NCBI GenBank assembly: GCA_009780185.1
Contig: WRAN01000006.1
Coordinates: 62,001 to 126,000 of the forward strand
Origin: Defluviitaleaceae bacterium
GTDB lineage: Bacteria; Bacillota; Clostridia; Lachnospirales; WQUN01
DNA length: 64,000 bases
Direction: 5' to 3'
Within the stretch, counting starts at the first letter, position 1. Each line of letters starts with the position of its first letter. The position numbers and the translations under genes were made by a program. Positions 16,646-25,751 of the stretch are shown piece after piece. The notes below the pieces were generated by a model. It was not told the origin of the DNA. It saw only the letters and a program-made list of their open reading frames with translations, and ran no database searches.

Positions 16646-16674
16646 ATTATTGCGAAATCATGGCAAAGGGTCAA
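16646..16674 (-). promoter_or_regulatory. Promoter of the M15 peptidase operon
   Basis: On the - strand, TTGACC (16669-16674), a 17-bp spacer and AATAAT (16646-16651), about 28 bp upstream of the start codon. Confidence 0.55.
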
Positions 16675-16788
16675 GAAATTTGCAAAATGGAAATGATTGA
16701 CAAGACTAGGAAATGTATGGCAATATTTCCTGGAAATTATTGGCCAAATAATTGCCCAGACAATTGCTGTACTACAGGAGGAGAAATA

Positions 16789-18057
16789 ATGCAACAGCAG
16801 ATGAACATAAGAGGAATAGTAGCAATTTTTTTAGCGGTAGTTATCATGATCGCCGCAGTTACCACTCCAAGGCTTGCATACGCCGCGCAAGAAGAGACAG
16901 AGCCGGAAGAATATATTTCAGCGAATATACCATTATCCTGGGAAGATGTATGCATTGAGAGTCTAGAGCTAACCAGCGATCTATACAGCTTCCGCCTAGT
17001 GGCAATGAATGAAGATATTGCAGTAGCCCTAATTTCCCAGTGCCCAGAATGTCCAGATAGCGACGCGTTTTTTGCAACCTCATCCAATATGATTGATTGG
17101 GAAATCAGAAGCCCATCTTCAGGGTGGTATGTATTTTTCAACGGAAATTATTATTGGTATATGAATGGCCTTCATTCCACATCCGATTGGCAAGATGATT
17201 GGCGGTTCTTTCCTACACCTCCAGATGATTATACCGGGGATATTGCGGGATGGATTTATACGATGTCTTATGTATTTGGAGACTTTGAACGGTTTACTGA
17301 AATTCCTACTCTAGAGTTGCCCGCCTATGGCATACAGCGGATAGACCGCCTCCCCTTTATGATAGATGGAAGCATAGTATGGATAGGCTTTATAGTGGAT
17401 GAAAACGGAACAAGGCAGCAGATACGCCTATACGCCCAGGATGAACTACTAAACCCTCTAGAAGATGGCGTGGTATCAGCCATTACAGGGCTAAGCGGTT
17501 TTAGCTGGGCGCGGGAGGCTGTTGAATTTATTGTTGCCAGGGACTTAATGGATATGTATATGTGTCCAGATACAGGAGAATACATTAACTTTAATGCCTC
17601 AGGCAATGCAACTCGAGGGGATGTACTGGCAGCGGCGGTAAAAGCTCTAGGGCTAACAGCGCCACGCGCACCTGATATGGAATACAGTGCCTTTGCAGAT
17701 GTAGAGACTTGGGGGCGGGGTTATTATATAGATGTAGCTCGGAGGCTAGGCCTGGTAACAGGGGTTGGCAATAATCAATTTGCCCCAGATAGAGGCATAT
17801 CCCGCCAGGATATGATGACCATGCTTTACAATATAATGCTTGCTCAAGGGCTTGTGGAGCCTGACTATGAACTATCTGCCCTAGGCCAGTTTAGAGATGT
17901 GGTGCAAATTGCCCACTATGCGAGATTGCCCATCTCATCCTTAGCAAGAGCCGGAATTATTGCTGGAGATGGGTCAAATCTTAATCCCAGAAGATATATG
18001 ACTCGTGTTGAGGCGGCAGCCCTTATTTGGAACCTTTATCAAAATGCACCGAAATAA
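16789..18057 (+). CDS. S-layer homology (SLH) domain protein
   Basis: Secreted surface protein of 422 residues. The ATG at 16789 follows GGAGGAG; the upstream in-frame extension is rejected because it lacks a ribosome-binding site and would bury the signal peptide (IVAIFLAVVIMIAAVTTPRLAYA). Residues about 45-240 are a unique domain rich in Trp and Tyr. Three SLH repeats fill the C-terminal 190 residues: WAREAVEFIVARDLM..., YSAFADVETWGRGYYIDVARRL and FRDVVQIAHYARLPISSLARAG. SLH triplets bind pyruvylated secondary wall polymers, so the protein is probably held on the cell wall. The ligand of the N-terminal domain is unknown. Confidence 0.9.
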   Translation: MQQQMNIRGIVAIFLAVVIMIAAVTTPRLAYAAQEETEPEEYISANIPLSWEDVCIESLELTSDLYSFRLVAMNEDIAVALISQCPECPDSDAFFATSSNMIDWEIRSPSSGWYVFFNGNYYWYMNGLHSTSDWQDDWRFFPTPPDDYTGDIAGWIYTMSYVFGDFERFTEIPTLELPAYGIQRIDRLPFMIDGSIVWIGFIVDENGTRQQIRLYAQDELLNPLEDGVVSAITGLSGFSWAREAVEFIVARDLMDMYMCPDTGEYINFNASGNATRGDVLAAAVKALGLTAPRAPDMEYSAFADVETWGRGYYIDVARRLGLVTGVGNNQFAPDRGISRQDMMTMLYNIMLAQGLVEPDYELSALGQFRDVVQIAHYARLPISSLARAGIIAGDGSNLNPRRYMTRVEAAALIWNLYQNAPK

Positions 18058-18096
18058 CAATGCGTGGAAGATTTGTTTTTTTGGGTAAAAGCATCA

Positions 18097-18858
18097 TTAA
18101 AACACTGTTATCACCAGTGCTATTCTGTCTTTTTTAGTAGTTCCGATAACTTGCTCTATTTTTATGCGACCTACTTTGCGTACAGTAATAATATCATCTG
18201 TTGATAGCTGCATGGTCTTCTTTCCGATGGCCCAGTTTACAAATACTTTCTCAGCTTCGATTAGGGATGCAGCTTTGCCTCTGGACAAATGAAGCGCTGT
18301 GCTTATCACAGTGTCTAGGCGCATAGATGATACTGTTATGCGCTTTTGGGTGCCTGGAGTCTCTATTCCAGAAACCTCTGTGCTACGTGATGCGGTTACG
18401 GAAGTGCGGCCTACCTCACATAGGCTTTCTGTGATGAAATCTGCCACTTCATGAGCCACGTACATTACCGCACCAGAATCTCCTATACGGATATCCCCTA
18501 TTTTCCCACGGTCTAAACCAAGACCTAGTACCGAACCGAGGAAATCCCGGTGGGTTAGCTGCCGGGAGAAGCGGCCATTGTATGATATGGCCAGTGGGAT
18601 TATTGGGAAATTATCATCTAAAAGAGGCTCATAAGAGGTAAAACCTATCATTTTCCGCTCGGCATCTTCGTAGCCGCCGTATAGCTGTGCCTCAATTTTC
18701 ATTTTTGTAAATTGTTGCAAAAAAACCACGCTGCGCTGAGGATTCATAAAATCTGTAAAGGTGGCATGGCTTCTATTTTGAGCTGCCTTGAAACGGTCTA
18801 AAGCCTTGGCAAATTGCAGGCGGTCTTCTGTTTCTTTGAATGGATTGTCCATATGCAT
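18097..18858 (-). CDS. YlmH-like S4-domain RNA-binding protein
   Basis: 253 residues. The N-terminal half resembles the YlmH domain (MNPQRSVVFLQQF, ...GGYEDAERKMIGF, LTHRDFLGSVLGLGLDRGKIGDI). The last 75 residues are an S4 domain (MRLDTVISTALHLSRGKAASLI...VNW) with a KVGRIKIEQ tail. YlmH binds ribosomes and helps rescue stalled peptidyl-tRNA. In bacilli it sits in the division cluster; here it stands alone, divergent from thrS. The start at 18858 has GGAG 10 nt upstream, while the ATG at 18885 has none. Confidence 0.85.
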   Translation of the reverse strand: MHMDNPFKETEDRLQFAKALDRFKAAQNRSHATFTDFMNPQRSVVFLQQFTKMKIEAQLYGGYEDAERKMIGFTSYEPLLDDNFPIIPLAISYNGRFSRQLTHRDFLGSVLGLGLDRGKIGDIRIGDSGAVMYVAHEVADFITESLCEVGRTSVTASRSTEVSGIETPGTQKRITVSSMRLDTVISTALHLSRGKAASLIEAEKVFVNWAIGKKTMQLSTDDIITVRKVGRIKIEQVIGTTKKDRIALVITVF

Positions 18859-18945
18859 GGTAACTTTGCTCCTATGGCCCGACATTTATTGTGTGTTTGA
18901 ATTATGGTATTATACCGCAAAAATAACCACAAAGGAGCGATATAC

Positions 18946-20652
18946 ATGCAACAAGACCTGCAAGCTTTACGCCATACAGCGGCACATATTATGGCTCAGG
19001 CTGTAAAGCGTCTATTTCCCCATGTAAAAGTTGCCATAGGCCCGGCAATAGAGGATGGTTTTTACTATGATTTCGATACCCCAAATCCTTTCACACCCGG
19101 GGATCTGGAAGCAATAGAAAAGGAAATGAAAAAAATCGTAAAGGCAAATCTGCCAATTGAGCAATTTAGCCTAGGCAGGGAAGAGGCCTTTGCTTTTGTT
19201 GATGAGCAAGGAGAACCTTATAAACGCGAGCTATTGGAAGGCCTTACAGAGGAAGCTTCTTTTTATAAACAAGGTGAATTTACCGATTTATGTGCCGGTC
19301 CGCATATGCCAAAAACCGGGGCTGTTAAGGCCTTTAAACTCCAATCCGTAGCCGGAGCCTACTGGCGCGGGGATGAGAAAAACGCCATGCTATCCCGGAT
19401 TTATGGTACTGCCTTCTTTACTAAAGAAGAGCTGGCAACCCATCTGGAACGTATAGAGGAAGCTAAAAAACGTGACCACCGTAAACTTGGTAAGGATATG
19501 AAGCTATTCACCTTTATGCAAGAAGGGCCTGGTTTCCCATTTTATTTACCAAAAGGTCTTATTCTCAAAAACAGACTTATCGAATATTGGCGCAAGGTAC
19601 ACAAGAAATACGGCTATCAAGAAATTTCTACTCCTATAATGCTTAACGGTGACCTATGGAGGCGTTCTGGCCACTATGAAAACTACCGGGATGATATGTA
19701 CAATTCTATTATCGACGAAGAGGAATATTTTATTAAGCCCATGAACTGCCCCGGTGGTATGCTTACCTATGGGTTGGAGCTTCATTCGTACAAAGAATTC
19801 CCACTGCGAATGGCAGAGCTTGGAATCGTACACAGGAACGAGCTTTCTGGTGCGCTCCATGGCATGGCGCGGGCGCGGTGTTTTACCCAGGATGATGCCC
19901 ATATTTATATGACGGAAGAGCAGCTAACAGGAGAAATTATCAATATCATCAAGTTATACGAAGATGTATACAATGCCTTTGGCTTGACGGAGTTTAAATT
20001 TGAACTTTCTACTCGCCCAGAAAAAAGCATAGGCTCTGCCGAAGCTTGGGAAAAAGCAACAGAAAGCTTGCGCCAGGCTTTGGACGAGCTTGGCAGGCCA
20101 TACCAGGTAAACGAAGGTGACGGGGCATTCTACGGGCCAAAAATCGACTTCCATATCAAGGATTGTATGGGCAGAAGCTTCCAATGCGGTACAATCCAGT
20201 GTGATATGAACCTTCCCGAGCGCTTCGACTTGACTTATATTGGCCCCGACGGAGCAAAACATAGGCCGGTGATGATACACCGCACCTGTTTTGGCAGTAT
20301 CGAGCGCTTTATCGCGATACTTACAGAGCATTGTGCCGGATGGTATCCATTCTGGCTAACCCCGGTTCAGATTGTGATTATCCCAATATCTGAGCGCCAT
20401 CATGAGGCAGCAAGGAAAGTATATGAGGAGATTGATGCCGCTGGAATAAGAGTAGAGATGGATGATCGAGGGGAAAAAATGGGCTTTAAGATAAGAGAGG
20501 CTCAGCTGCAAAAGATTCCTGTAATGCTGATTATTGGTGATAAAGAAGTGGAAGAAAATAAAGTATCCGTAAGAAGCCACGCTAATGGTGACGAAGGTCA
20601 GCAAGATTTGGCTACTCTTCTTGAGAAATGGAAGGCTGAATCGGCTATATGA
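18946..20652 (+). CDS. thrS: Threonyl-tRNA synthetase, form without TGS domain
   Basis: 568 residues that charge tRNA-Thr. It begins directly in the editing domain (RHTAAHIMAQAVKRLFP, with CAGPHMP later) and lacks the N-terminal TGS domain of about 60 residues present in standard ThrRS. AAGGAG fixes the ATG at 18946. The class II core is complete: PMNCPGGM supplies the catalytic zinc Cys and MIHRTCFGSIERF the last His. A C-terminal anticodon-binding domain follows (VQIVIIPISERHHEAARKVY). No T-box leader fits in the 87-bp gap to ylmH, unlike many clostridial thrS genes. It overlaps the next gene by ATGA. Confidence 0.96.
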   Translation: MQQDLQALRHTAAHIMAQAVKRLFPHVKVAIGPAIEDGFYYDFDTPNPFTPGDLEAIEKEMKKIVKANLPIEQFSLGREEAFAFVDEQGEPYKRELLEGLTEEASFYKQGEFTDLCAGPHMPKTGAVKAFKLQSVAGAYWRGDEKNAMLSRIYGTAFFTKEELATHLERIEEAKKRDHRKLGKDMKLFTFMQEGPGFPFYLPKGLILKNRLIEYWRKVHKKYGYQEISTPIMLNGDLWRRSGHYENYRDDMYNSIIDEEEYFIKPMNCPGGMLTYGLELHSYKEFPLRMAELGIVHRNELSGALHGMARARCFTQDDAHIYMTEEQLTGEIINIIKLYEDVYNAFGLTEFKFELSTRPEKSIGSAEAWEKATESLRQALDELGRPYQVNEGDGAFYGPKIDFHIKDCMGRSFQCGTIQCDMNLPERFDLTYIGPDGAKHRPVMIHRTCFGSIERFIAILTEHCAGWYPFWLTPVQIVIIPISERHHEAARKVYEEIDAAGIRVEMDDRGEKMGFKIREAQLQKIPVMLIIGDKEVEENKVSVRSHANGDEGQQDLATLLEKWKAESAI

Positions 20653-21974
20653 TTCAACTTCCAGAATTATTTTTAACTAATATGAAGGAGCTGCTGGGGG
20701 AGGAGTATGAGGCCTTCCTCGGCAGTTATAACGACCCTACTCGGCGAGGATTGCGGTTTAACTTGCTTAAAACATCCTGTGCTACGCTGGTGAGGTGTCA
20801 GGGGGATAGTTCTGATGACACTTTCAGAAATCTAATCCCTGTACCATGGTGTGGTGAGGGTTATGAGTATCCTGGGGATATGCGTCCGGCTAAGAGTATT
20901 CTTTATAACGCGGGGTTATTTTATATTCAAGAACCCAGCGCCATGTGCCCGGCGGCAATTTTGCGGCCCGAGCCGGGAGATAGGGTATTGGATTTATGCG
21001 CCGCCCCAGGTGGAAAATCTGTGCAGCTGGCTGGATATATGCAGGGTAGGGGAGTGCTGGTATCCAACGATGCCAGCCCTTCTCGTGCCAAGGCCTTGGT
21101 GAAAAACCTGGAACTGGCCGGGGTTACTAATGCCATCGTGCTAACAGAAATGCCTTACCGCTTAGCCGATAGGTTTGAGGGATATTTTGATTGTATTTTG
21201 GTGGATGCGCCTTGCTCCGGCGAGGGGATGTTCCGGCGAGATCCGGACGCGATTAAAGCCTATACCGCCAATAAACCGGAGGCCTGCGCCCAAATTCAGC
21301 AGGATATACTTCATCATGCCAGCCGTATGCTAAAACCAGGCGGTCGCATGGTTTATTCCACATGTACTTTTAATACTGTGGAAAACGAAGGCAGCATTAA
21401 TGATTTTATCTCCTCCTATGAGGGTTATAAACTTAATCTGATAAAGCGTATCTGGCCCCACAAAGACCCCGGTGAGGGGCATTTTATTGCCCATATGACA
21501 AAAGCAGGGAAAAGGGATTTTAGTCCAGATATACCAATAAATAAACCTCCAAGGGAATTTGAGGCTTTTTGTGATGAGGCGCTTGAGAGCTTTCCTTTTA
21601 CAGGAGGCAGATTTTATCTAGGAGATATAGCAAAATCAAATTCTCAGAGGTTATTTTTTTTGCCACAGGCGCTTGAGCTTAGTGGTTTACGGGTGGCTCG
21701 AAGTGGGTGGTTACTCGGAGAGATATCTAAAGGCCGATTCATTCCATCCCAAGCCCTTGCTATGGGTATTATAAAAACCCAAGCTCGCCACGCAGTGGAT
21801 TTATCCGAATCAGATGCTACACGTTATCTAAAAGGAGAATCCCTAGCTACGGAAAAGGATATTCCCGGTAAGCCTTGGATACTAATCTGCTATCAAGGCC
21901 ACCCCTTAGGCTGGGCAAGGCTGGTACAAGGGCGGTTAAAAAACCATCTGCCTACAGGATGGGTACTTGCATAA
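20649..21974 (+). CDS. RsmF-like rRNA cytosine-C5 methyltransferase
   Basis: 441 residues of the NOL1/NOP2/Sun family. It carries the SAM loop VLDLCAAPGGKSVQLA, the catalytic VDAPCSGEGMFRRDP and the second cysteine in YSTCTFNTVENE. A C-terminal extension of about 150 residues with FFLPQALELSGLRVARSGWLLGE and a late RNA-binding PUA-like module matches the RsmF/YebU type that methylates 16S rRNA. The ATG overlaps the thrS stop by 4 nt, implying coupled translation of two translation-related genes. Confidence 0.9.
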   Translation: MIQLPELFLTNMKELLGEEYEAFLGSYNDPTRRGLRFNLLKTSCATLVRCQGDSSDDTFRNLIPVPWCGEGYEYPGDMRPAKSILYNAGLFYIQEPSAMCPAAILRPEPGDRVLDLCAAPGGKSVQLAGYMQGRGVLVSNDASPSRAKALVKNLELAGVTNAIVLTEMPYRLADRFEGYFDCILVDAPCSGEGMFRRDPDAIKAYTANKPEACAQIQQDILHHASRMLKPGGRMVYSTCTFNTVENEGSINDFISSYEGYKLNLIKRIWPHKDPGEGHFIAHMTKAGKRDFSPDIPINKPPREFEAFCDEALESFPFTGGRFYLGDIAKSNSQRLFFLPQALELSGLRVARSGWLLGEISKGRFIPSQALAMGIIKTQARHAVDLSESDATRYLKGESLATEKDIPGKPWILICYQGHPLGWARLVQGRLKNHLPTGWVLA

Positions 21975-22025
21975 TTCTACAAACCTCCTCGTATAGTGGA
22001 AATACAACTATATTAGGAGTAAAAT

Positions 22026-22433
22026 ATGCGAAGAGAAATTTCCACAAATCTAGTAACGGAAGAAAATAAATCCCAAATAAAGCAACTAGTAATAGGTGTA
22101 ATGATCGGCTATGCGATAACCTGCATCGTGTTTCTGGCCTATGCCATGCTTATTACATACACCCAAATGAGTGAGCGCAACTTACCCATGGTAGTGGCAG
22201 TCACAACCTTACTATCAGTAATGATAGCCGGCTTTGACGCAGCTAAGGGAGCTACAAGTAAGGGCTGGATGTGGGGCATGATTGCAGGGTTTATCTATGT
22301 AGTGATTATGGGTATTATCATGATGGTAATGTTGCCGGGCTTTTTTGCCGATGGCCGTACCGCAACGGTTATTATATTATCTATTGCGGGGGGCGGATTA
22401 GGCGGTATACTGGGGATAAATATAAGAAGATAG
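22026..22433 (+). CDS. TIGR04086 family membrane protein
   Basis: 135 residues with four hydrophobic helices and a Gly-rich last segment (SIAGGGLGGILGINIRR). I recognise it as TIGR04086, a small membrane family common in clostridia with no assigned function. A conserved stretch DAAKGATSKGWMWGMIAG lies between helices 2 and 3. TTAGGAG lies 6 nt before the ATG. It is followed closely by uppP behind a hairpin/RBS repeat. Confidence 0.8.
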   Translation: MRREISTNLVTEENKSQIKQLVIGVMIGYAITCIVFLAYAMLITYTQMSERNLPMVVAVTTLLSVMIAGFDAAKGATSKGWMWGMIAGFIYVVIMGIIMMVMLPGFFADGRTATVIILSIAGGGLGGILGINIRR

Positions 22434-22436
22434 CTT

Positions 22437-22462
22437 GAGGGCGGGGCCCTCATTGAAAGGGG
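22437..22462 (+). repeat. Hairpin/RBS repeat, short copy before uppP
   Basis: GAGGGCgggGCCCTC (22437-22451) is followed by ATTGAAAGGGG, the uppP ribosome-binding site. This matches the 3' end of the elements at 9732-9831 and 56464-56563. Confidence 0.75.
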
Positions 22463-22468
22463 ATACAG

Positions 22469-23266
22469 ATGAGTATTTTTGAAGCGATTATTTTAGGTAT
22501 AGTACAAGGTATTTCAGAGTTTTTGCCCATTAGCTCCTCTGGGCATTTGATTTTACTTCATCAGTTTTTTGGCATAGATAAAGGTGCATTCACTTTTGAC
22601 ATCGTAGTGCATCTAGGGACTTTAGTGGCTGTAATTATTTATTTCAGGCACGATATTTGGGCTTTGATAAAAAATCCATTCCAGAAACTCACAGGGCTTT
22701 TGATTATCGGTACCATCCCTGCGGTAATCGCCGGGTTCTTTTTGCGCAATGTTATTGAGGATAATTTTCGCACAGGAATATGGCTGGCTGCCGCTTTTAC
22801 CCTTACAGGTGTACTTTTATTGATTGCAGACCGTTTGACCAAAGGCAAAAAGGAAGAGCGGGATATTACATGGTTTGATGCATTGTTTATCGGTTGCTGT
22901 CAGGCACTTGCCATCCCTCCTGGTATTTCTCGCTCAGGCACTACAATCACCGGAGGCTTAGCCCGCGGCCTTAACCGGGAAACAGCAGCGCGTTTTTCAT
23001 TCCTGCTGGCTATTATTGCAATATTCGGGGCAGGAGTGCTTGAGGCGTATCAAGAAATCTCTCGCGGTGCTGAGGCAAATATTGCCGCAATTGGTGTGAT
23101 GCCTATAATTGTAGGTTTTGTTGTCGCTTTGGTGGTGGGGTATTTAAGTATTGGTCTGTTGCTGAAGCTTCTCAAAGCCTGCAATCTTAAATATTTTTCA
23201 TTTTACCTATGGGGTTTAGCGTTGTTACTTTTTGCGGATTGGATGATATTTAACCGTTTCTTTTAA
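22469..23266 (+). CDS. uppP: Undecaprenyl-diphosphate phosphatase (BacA/UppP)
   Basis: 265-residue membrane enzyme that recycles the lipid carrier of wall synthesis and gives low-level bacitracin resistance. The catalytic motifs are visible: GISEFLPISSSGHL near the N terminus and PPGISRSGTTITGG at about residues 149-162. Full length with about eight helices. It precedes ylmC by 10 bp on the same strand. Confidence 0.96.
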   Translation: MSIFEAIILGIVQGISEFLPISSSGHLILLHQFFGIDKGAFTFDIVVHLGTLVAVIIYFRHDIWALIKNPFQKLTGLLIIGTIPAVIAGFFLRNVIEDNFRTGIWLAAAFTLTGVLLLIADRLTKGKKEERDITWFDALFIGCCQALAIPPGISRSGTTITGGLARGLNRETAARFSFLLAIIAIFGAGVLEAYQEISRGAEANIAAIGVMPIIVGFVVALVVGYLSIGLLLKLLKACNLKYFSFYLWGLALLLFADWMIFNRFF

Positions 23267-23275
23267 GGAGAATAT

Positions 23276-23539
23276 ATGGCGCGTATGTATGACTTACGCC
23301 AGAAGGAAGTAATAAATACAAACGACGGCTCTAGGTACGGCTTTGTAAGTGACTTGGATATAGATGTAGCGGAAGGACGAATCAAGTCTGTAATTGTTCC
23401 AGGTCCAGGGCGAGTGTTGGGAGTATTTGGCCGGGACCAAGAATACAAAATCCCCTGGGATAAGATTATTAAAATAGGTGAAGACATAGTATTGGTAGAA
23501 TGTGACACTAATAAAATCCTGGTGGAAAGTGATGAATAA
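23276..23539 (+). CDS. YlmC/YmxH family sporulation protein (PRC-barrel)
   Basis: 87 residues forming a PRC-barrel-like domain: MARMYDLRQKEVINTND...GFVSDLDIDVAEGRI and WDKIIKIGEDIVLVE. This matches YlmC/YmxH, small conserved proteins of spore formers whose biochemical role is not established. AAGGAG precedes the ATG. Its stop codon directly abuts the ATG of the LD-carboxypeptidase gene. Confidence 0.9.
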   Translation: MARMYDLRQKEVINTNDGSRYGFVSDLDIDVAEGRIKSVIVPGPGRVLGVFGRDQEYKIPWDKIIKIGEDIVLVECDTNKILVESDE

Positions 23540-24433
23540 ATGAAAATGCCAAAACTGCTTCGCCAAGGAGATACCGTAGCCATAATAGCCACGTCAGGCC
23601 CATGTGACCCTGAGCGATTAGACACAGGCCTAGAGATTATTAAGGCCATGGGTCTAGTGCCATGGGTGATGGAAAGCTGCCGCAGCCGTCATGGTTTCCT
23701 TGCAGGCACCGATGACATAAGATTAAAGGACTTGCATACAGCCTTTGCCGCGCCGGATGTGCGCGGCATTTTTGTTGCCCGGGGCGGCTATGGAGCCGCG
23801 AGACTGTTGCCCTATATTGACTTTGACTTAATCCGTAATAACCCCAAAGTATTTGTAGGATATAGCGATGTCACGGCCCTTCATATAGCAATAAACCAGC
23901 GTTGTGGGTTTATTACCTTCCATGGGCCAATGTCAGCGGTAGATTTTAGCAAGGAAATCCATCCGCTTACCCTAGAATCTTTTAAAAGAATGATTTTTGA
24001 AGGAATAGCGCCCCCATTATCTGGGGTTACAATAATTCCAGGCCGTGCCAGAGGCCCTTTAACCGGCGGCAATTTAAGCTTACTAACTGCCTCTATAGGC
24101 ACGCCTTTCGAACTGGATACACGAGGAAAAATACTTTTCATTGAAGAAATAGATGAAGAGCCCTACAGCGTAGATAGAATGTTGCTACAACTAAAACACG
24201 CTGGAAAATTTAAGGACGCCGCTGGAATACTGCTAGGTGACTTCACGCCCCAAACCTTGGAAACCCTTCATATATCCATAAATGAATTAATAATTCCAGA
24301 AAAAAAGCCGACCCTGGCAGGGCTGGCTTGCGGTCATACGTCTCCTAATTTTACACTACCTTTGGGGGCAACTGTCGAGCTAATCAGTGATCTTCCATTC
24401 GGCATCCGCTTCTTGTTGTATCCTTCCAAATGA
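23540..24433 (+). CDS. LD-carboxypeptidase (peptidase family S66)
   Basis: 297 residues. S66 enzymes remove the terminal D-alanine from tetrapeptides in wall recycling; MccF relatives cleave microcin C. Visible features are the N-terminal GDTVAIIATSGP, the arch IFVARGGYGAARLLPYID, and the nucleophile motif VGYSDVTALH with the probable catalytic Ser. GGNLSLLTASIGTPFE, FIEEIDEEPYSVDRML (catalytic Glu region) and CGHTSPN (catalytic His) follow. It starts immediately after the ylmC stop. Its last 54 bp overlap the convergent HExxH gene. Confidence 0.93.
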   Translation: MKMPKLLRQGDTVAIIATSGPCDPERLDTGLEIIKAMGLVPWVMESCRSRHGFLAGTDDIRLKDLHTAFAAPDVRGIFVARGGYGAARLLPYIDFDLIRNNPKVFVGYSDVTALHIAINQRCGFITFHGPMSAVDFSKEIHPLTLESFKRMIFEGIAPPLSGVTIIPGRARGPLTGGNLSLLTASIGTPFELDTRGKILFIEEIDEEPYSVDRMLLQLKHAGKFKDAAGILLGDFTPQTLETLHISINELIIPEKKPTLAGLACGHTSPNFTLPLGATVELISDLPFGIRFLLYPSK

Positions 24434-24829
24434 GTCTGATTTATCAGTAGCACCAAGTTCTTTGTATCCCTTGGCCAAGTCCTCTGTGGTTTGCTCCAGT
24501 AATCCCATGAATTGTGTATAAGCAAATTCAAACTTAGGGTCAGATTCATCATCGCCGTATACTGCGTGAAGCAAGCGTTCAATCATCTGATCCATGCCCC
24601 ATAGCTTCACATGCAACAACTCATGAATGACTGTTGCCTCTATGTTGGTTTGCTTTGGATTGAAGTTATTGATTAACAGAATCGCCTTTTTATCGTCAGC
24701 ATCTATTTTTATATCTCCGGTTTTGCGCCACTTGGTTGTGATAAATTCCAGTTTTATATCCCAGTCTCTTAGGCGCAGGATACTCTGCCATTTATCTAGA
24801 TATGATTTTACTTCGTTATAATCAAACAT
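24380..24829 (-). CDS. Small HExxH zinc-metallopeptidase-like protein
   Basis: 149 residues with VIHELLHVKL at about residues 67-76, the zinc-binding HExxH of a metallopeptidase. A region before it, YLDKWQSILRLRDWDIKLEF, resembles phage- and plasmid-type SprT-like or ImmA-like domains, but I cannot place it in a named family. There is no signal peptide, so it is probably cytoplasmic. GGAAGG precedes the ATG. The 3' end overlaps the opposite LD-carboxypeptidase gene by 54 bp, which is unusual and argues that one end has shifted. Confidence 0.72.
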   Translation of the reverse strand: MFDYNEVKSYLDKWQSILRLRDWDIKLEFITTKWRKTGDIKIDADDKKAILLINNFNPKQTNIEATVIHELLHVKLWGMDQMIERLLHAVYGDDESDPKFEFAYTQFMGLLEQTTEDLAKGYKELGATDKSDSFGRIQQEADAEWKITD

Positions 24830-24871
24830 TTTGCATGTCCTTCCACTTACCCTTCTGCTTTTTCACTTATT

Positions 24872-25657
24872 TTATCCAAACACTTCTGCCGCCGCAACCA
24901 CGCGCAAAACTTCTTCATTAACCTTCTCTCGCCCGTATGCATCTATGAAGCGTTGCCGATATCTGTCTGTTTTTAGATTAAATGATAGCGACCATAATCC
25001 CCCAAATATATCCACATGGCGGTCTCCTACTCCTCCCTGGTCTAAGTCTATAAAGCCCGAGAATTTCCAATTGTCTAGCATTACGTTAGGCAGGCAATAG
25101 TCACCATGTAATAGGGTATCGTTTTGTAATAGATTGCCATGGGTTTTGACAACAGTCCATGCTTCTTCGGCGCTTTTGTAACCATAACTATCTGGAAAAT
25201 GGCTTGTGTCATAACTGCCACTTTTCATATTACCTTCAACTTTGGCTAAATACATTTGGGTATGATTTGTTATGGGGCAGCCTGTGAAGTCTGTACTATG
25301 AAGCAATACCAGCGTCTCGGCTAGTGTATCGCATAAACGGGTTGGATGTTCTAAGTATTTTGTCGCGATGCAGTCATTCCCTGGGATTTTTTCTGTTAGA
25401 ATCCAGTCTTGGTCATTTGCTAAATAGAGTAGCACATTAGCGGATAGGCCCTTGTCGTAGAAGAATTTTGTTATCTTAGCTTGCCGCTCCAATCGGCCTT
25501 TTGGTGCAGATTTTAGGAAGTAGCCCTGATCTTTATCTATGAAAATGGTTTTGGCTTCCTGGGAGCAACTGCTATCGTAGATGCAGGCATTGGATAGCAA
25601 ACCATGTAGCTCCTCTGGATACTGAGCGAGGTCAATTCCAATTGGTTTCAGAGTCAT
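24872..25657 (-). CDS. Aminoglycoside phosphotransferase-like kinase (APH(3')-like)
   Basis: 261 residues of the APH/choline-kinase fold. Motifs: nucleotide loop YFLKSAPKG, hinge LTEKIPG, and Brenner motif LLHGDYCLPN with catalytic Asp186. The metal motif is FIDLDQGGVGDRHVD, with Asp204. Known APH(3') enzymes have IDLGRxGxADR, so the Gly after Leu is replaced by Asp. The C-terminal RYRQRFIDAYG helix also resembles APH(3'). It could give aminoglycoside resistance or phosphorylate another small molecule. It is divergent from an antibiotic-type ABC-F gene. AAGGAG precedes the ATG. Confidence 0.82.
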   Translation of the reverse strand: MTLKPIGIDLAQYPEELHGLLSNACIYDSSCSQEAKTIFIDKDQGYFLKSAPKGRLERQAKITKFFYDKGLSANVLLYLANDQDWILTEKIPGNDCIATKYLEHPTRLCDTLAETLVLLHSTDFTGCPITNHTQMYLAKVEGNMKSGSYDTSHFPDSYGYKSAEEAWTVVKTHGNLLQNDTLLHGDYCLPNVMLDNWKFSGFIDLDQGGVGDRHVDIFGGLWSLSFNLKTDRYRQRFIDAYGREKVNEEVLRVVAAAEVFG

Positions 25658-25751
25658 ATGGAATCTGCTCCTTATGTTATATTTTTAATAGCTTATCATA
25701 GAAACATATCACTTACTATAGCGAACGACATTGGGAAAAGTGATTGAAGGA

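Noticed and set aside
16660-16788. Longer SLH protein frame from 16660
   Set aside because: It would put a hydrophilic stretch before the signal peptide; GGAGGAG precedes ATG 16789.
18859-18945. T-box riboswitch before thrS
   Set aside because: The gap is 87 bp and lacks a specifier loop, the T-box sequence and a terminator.
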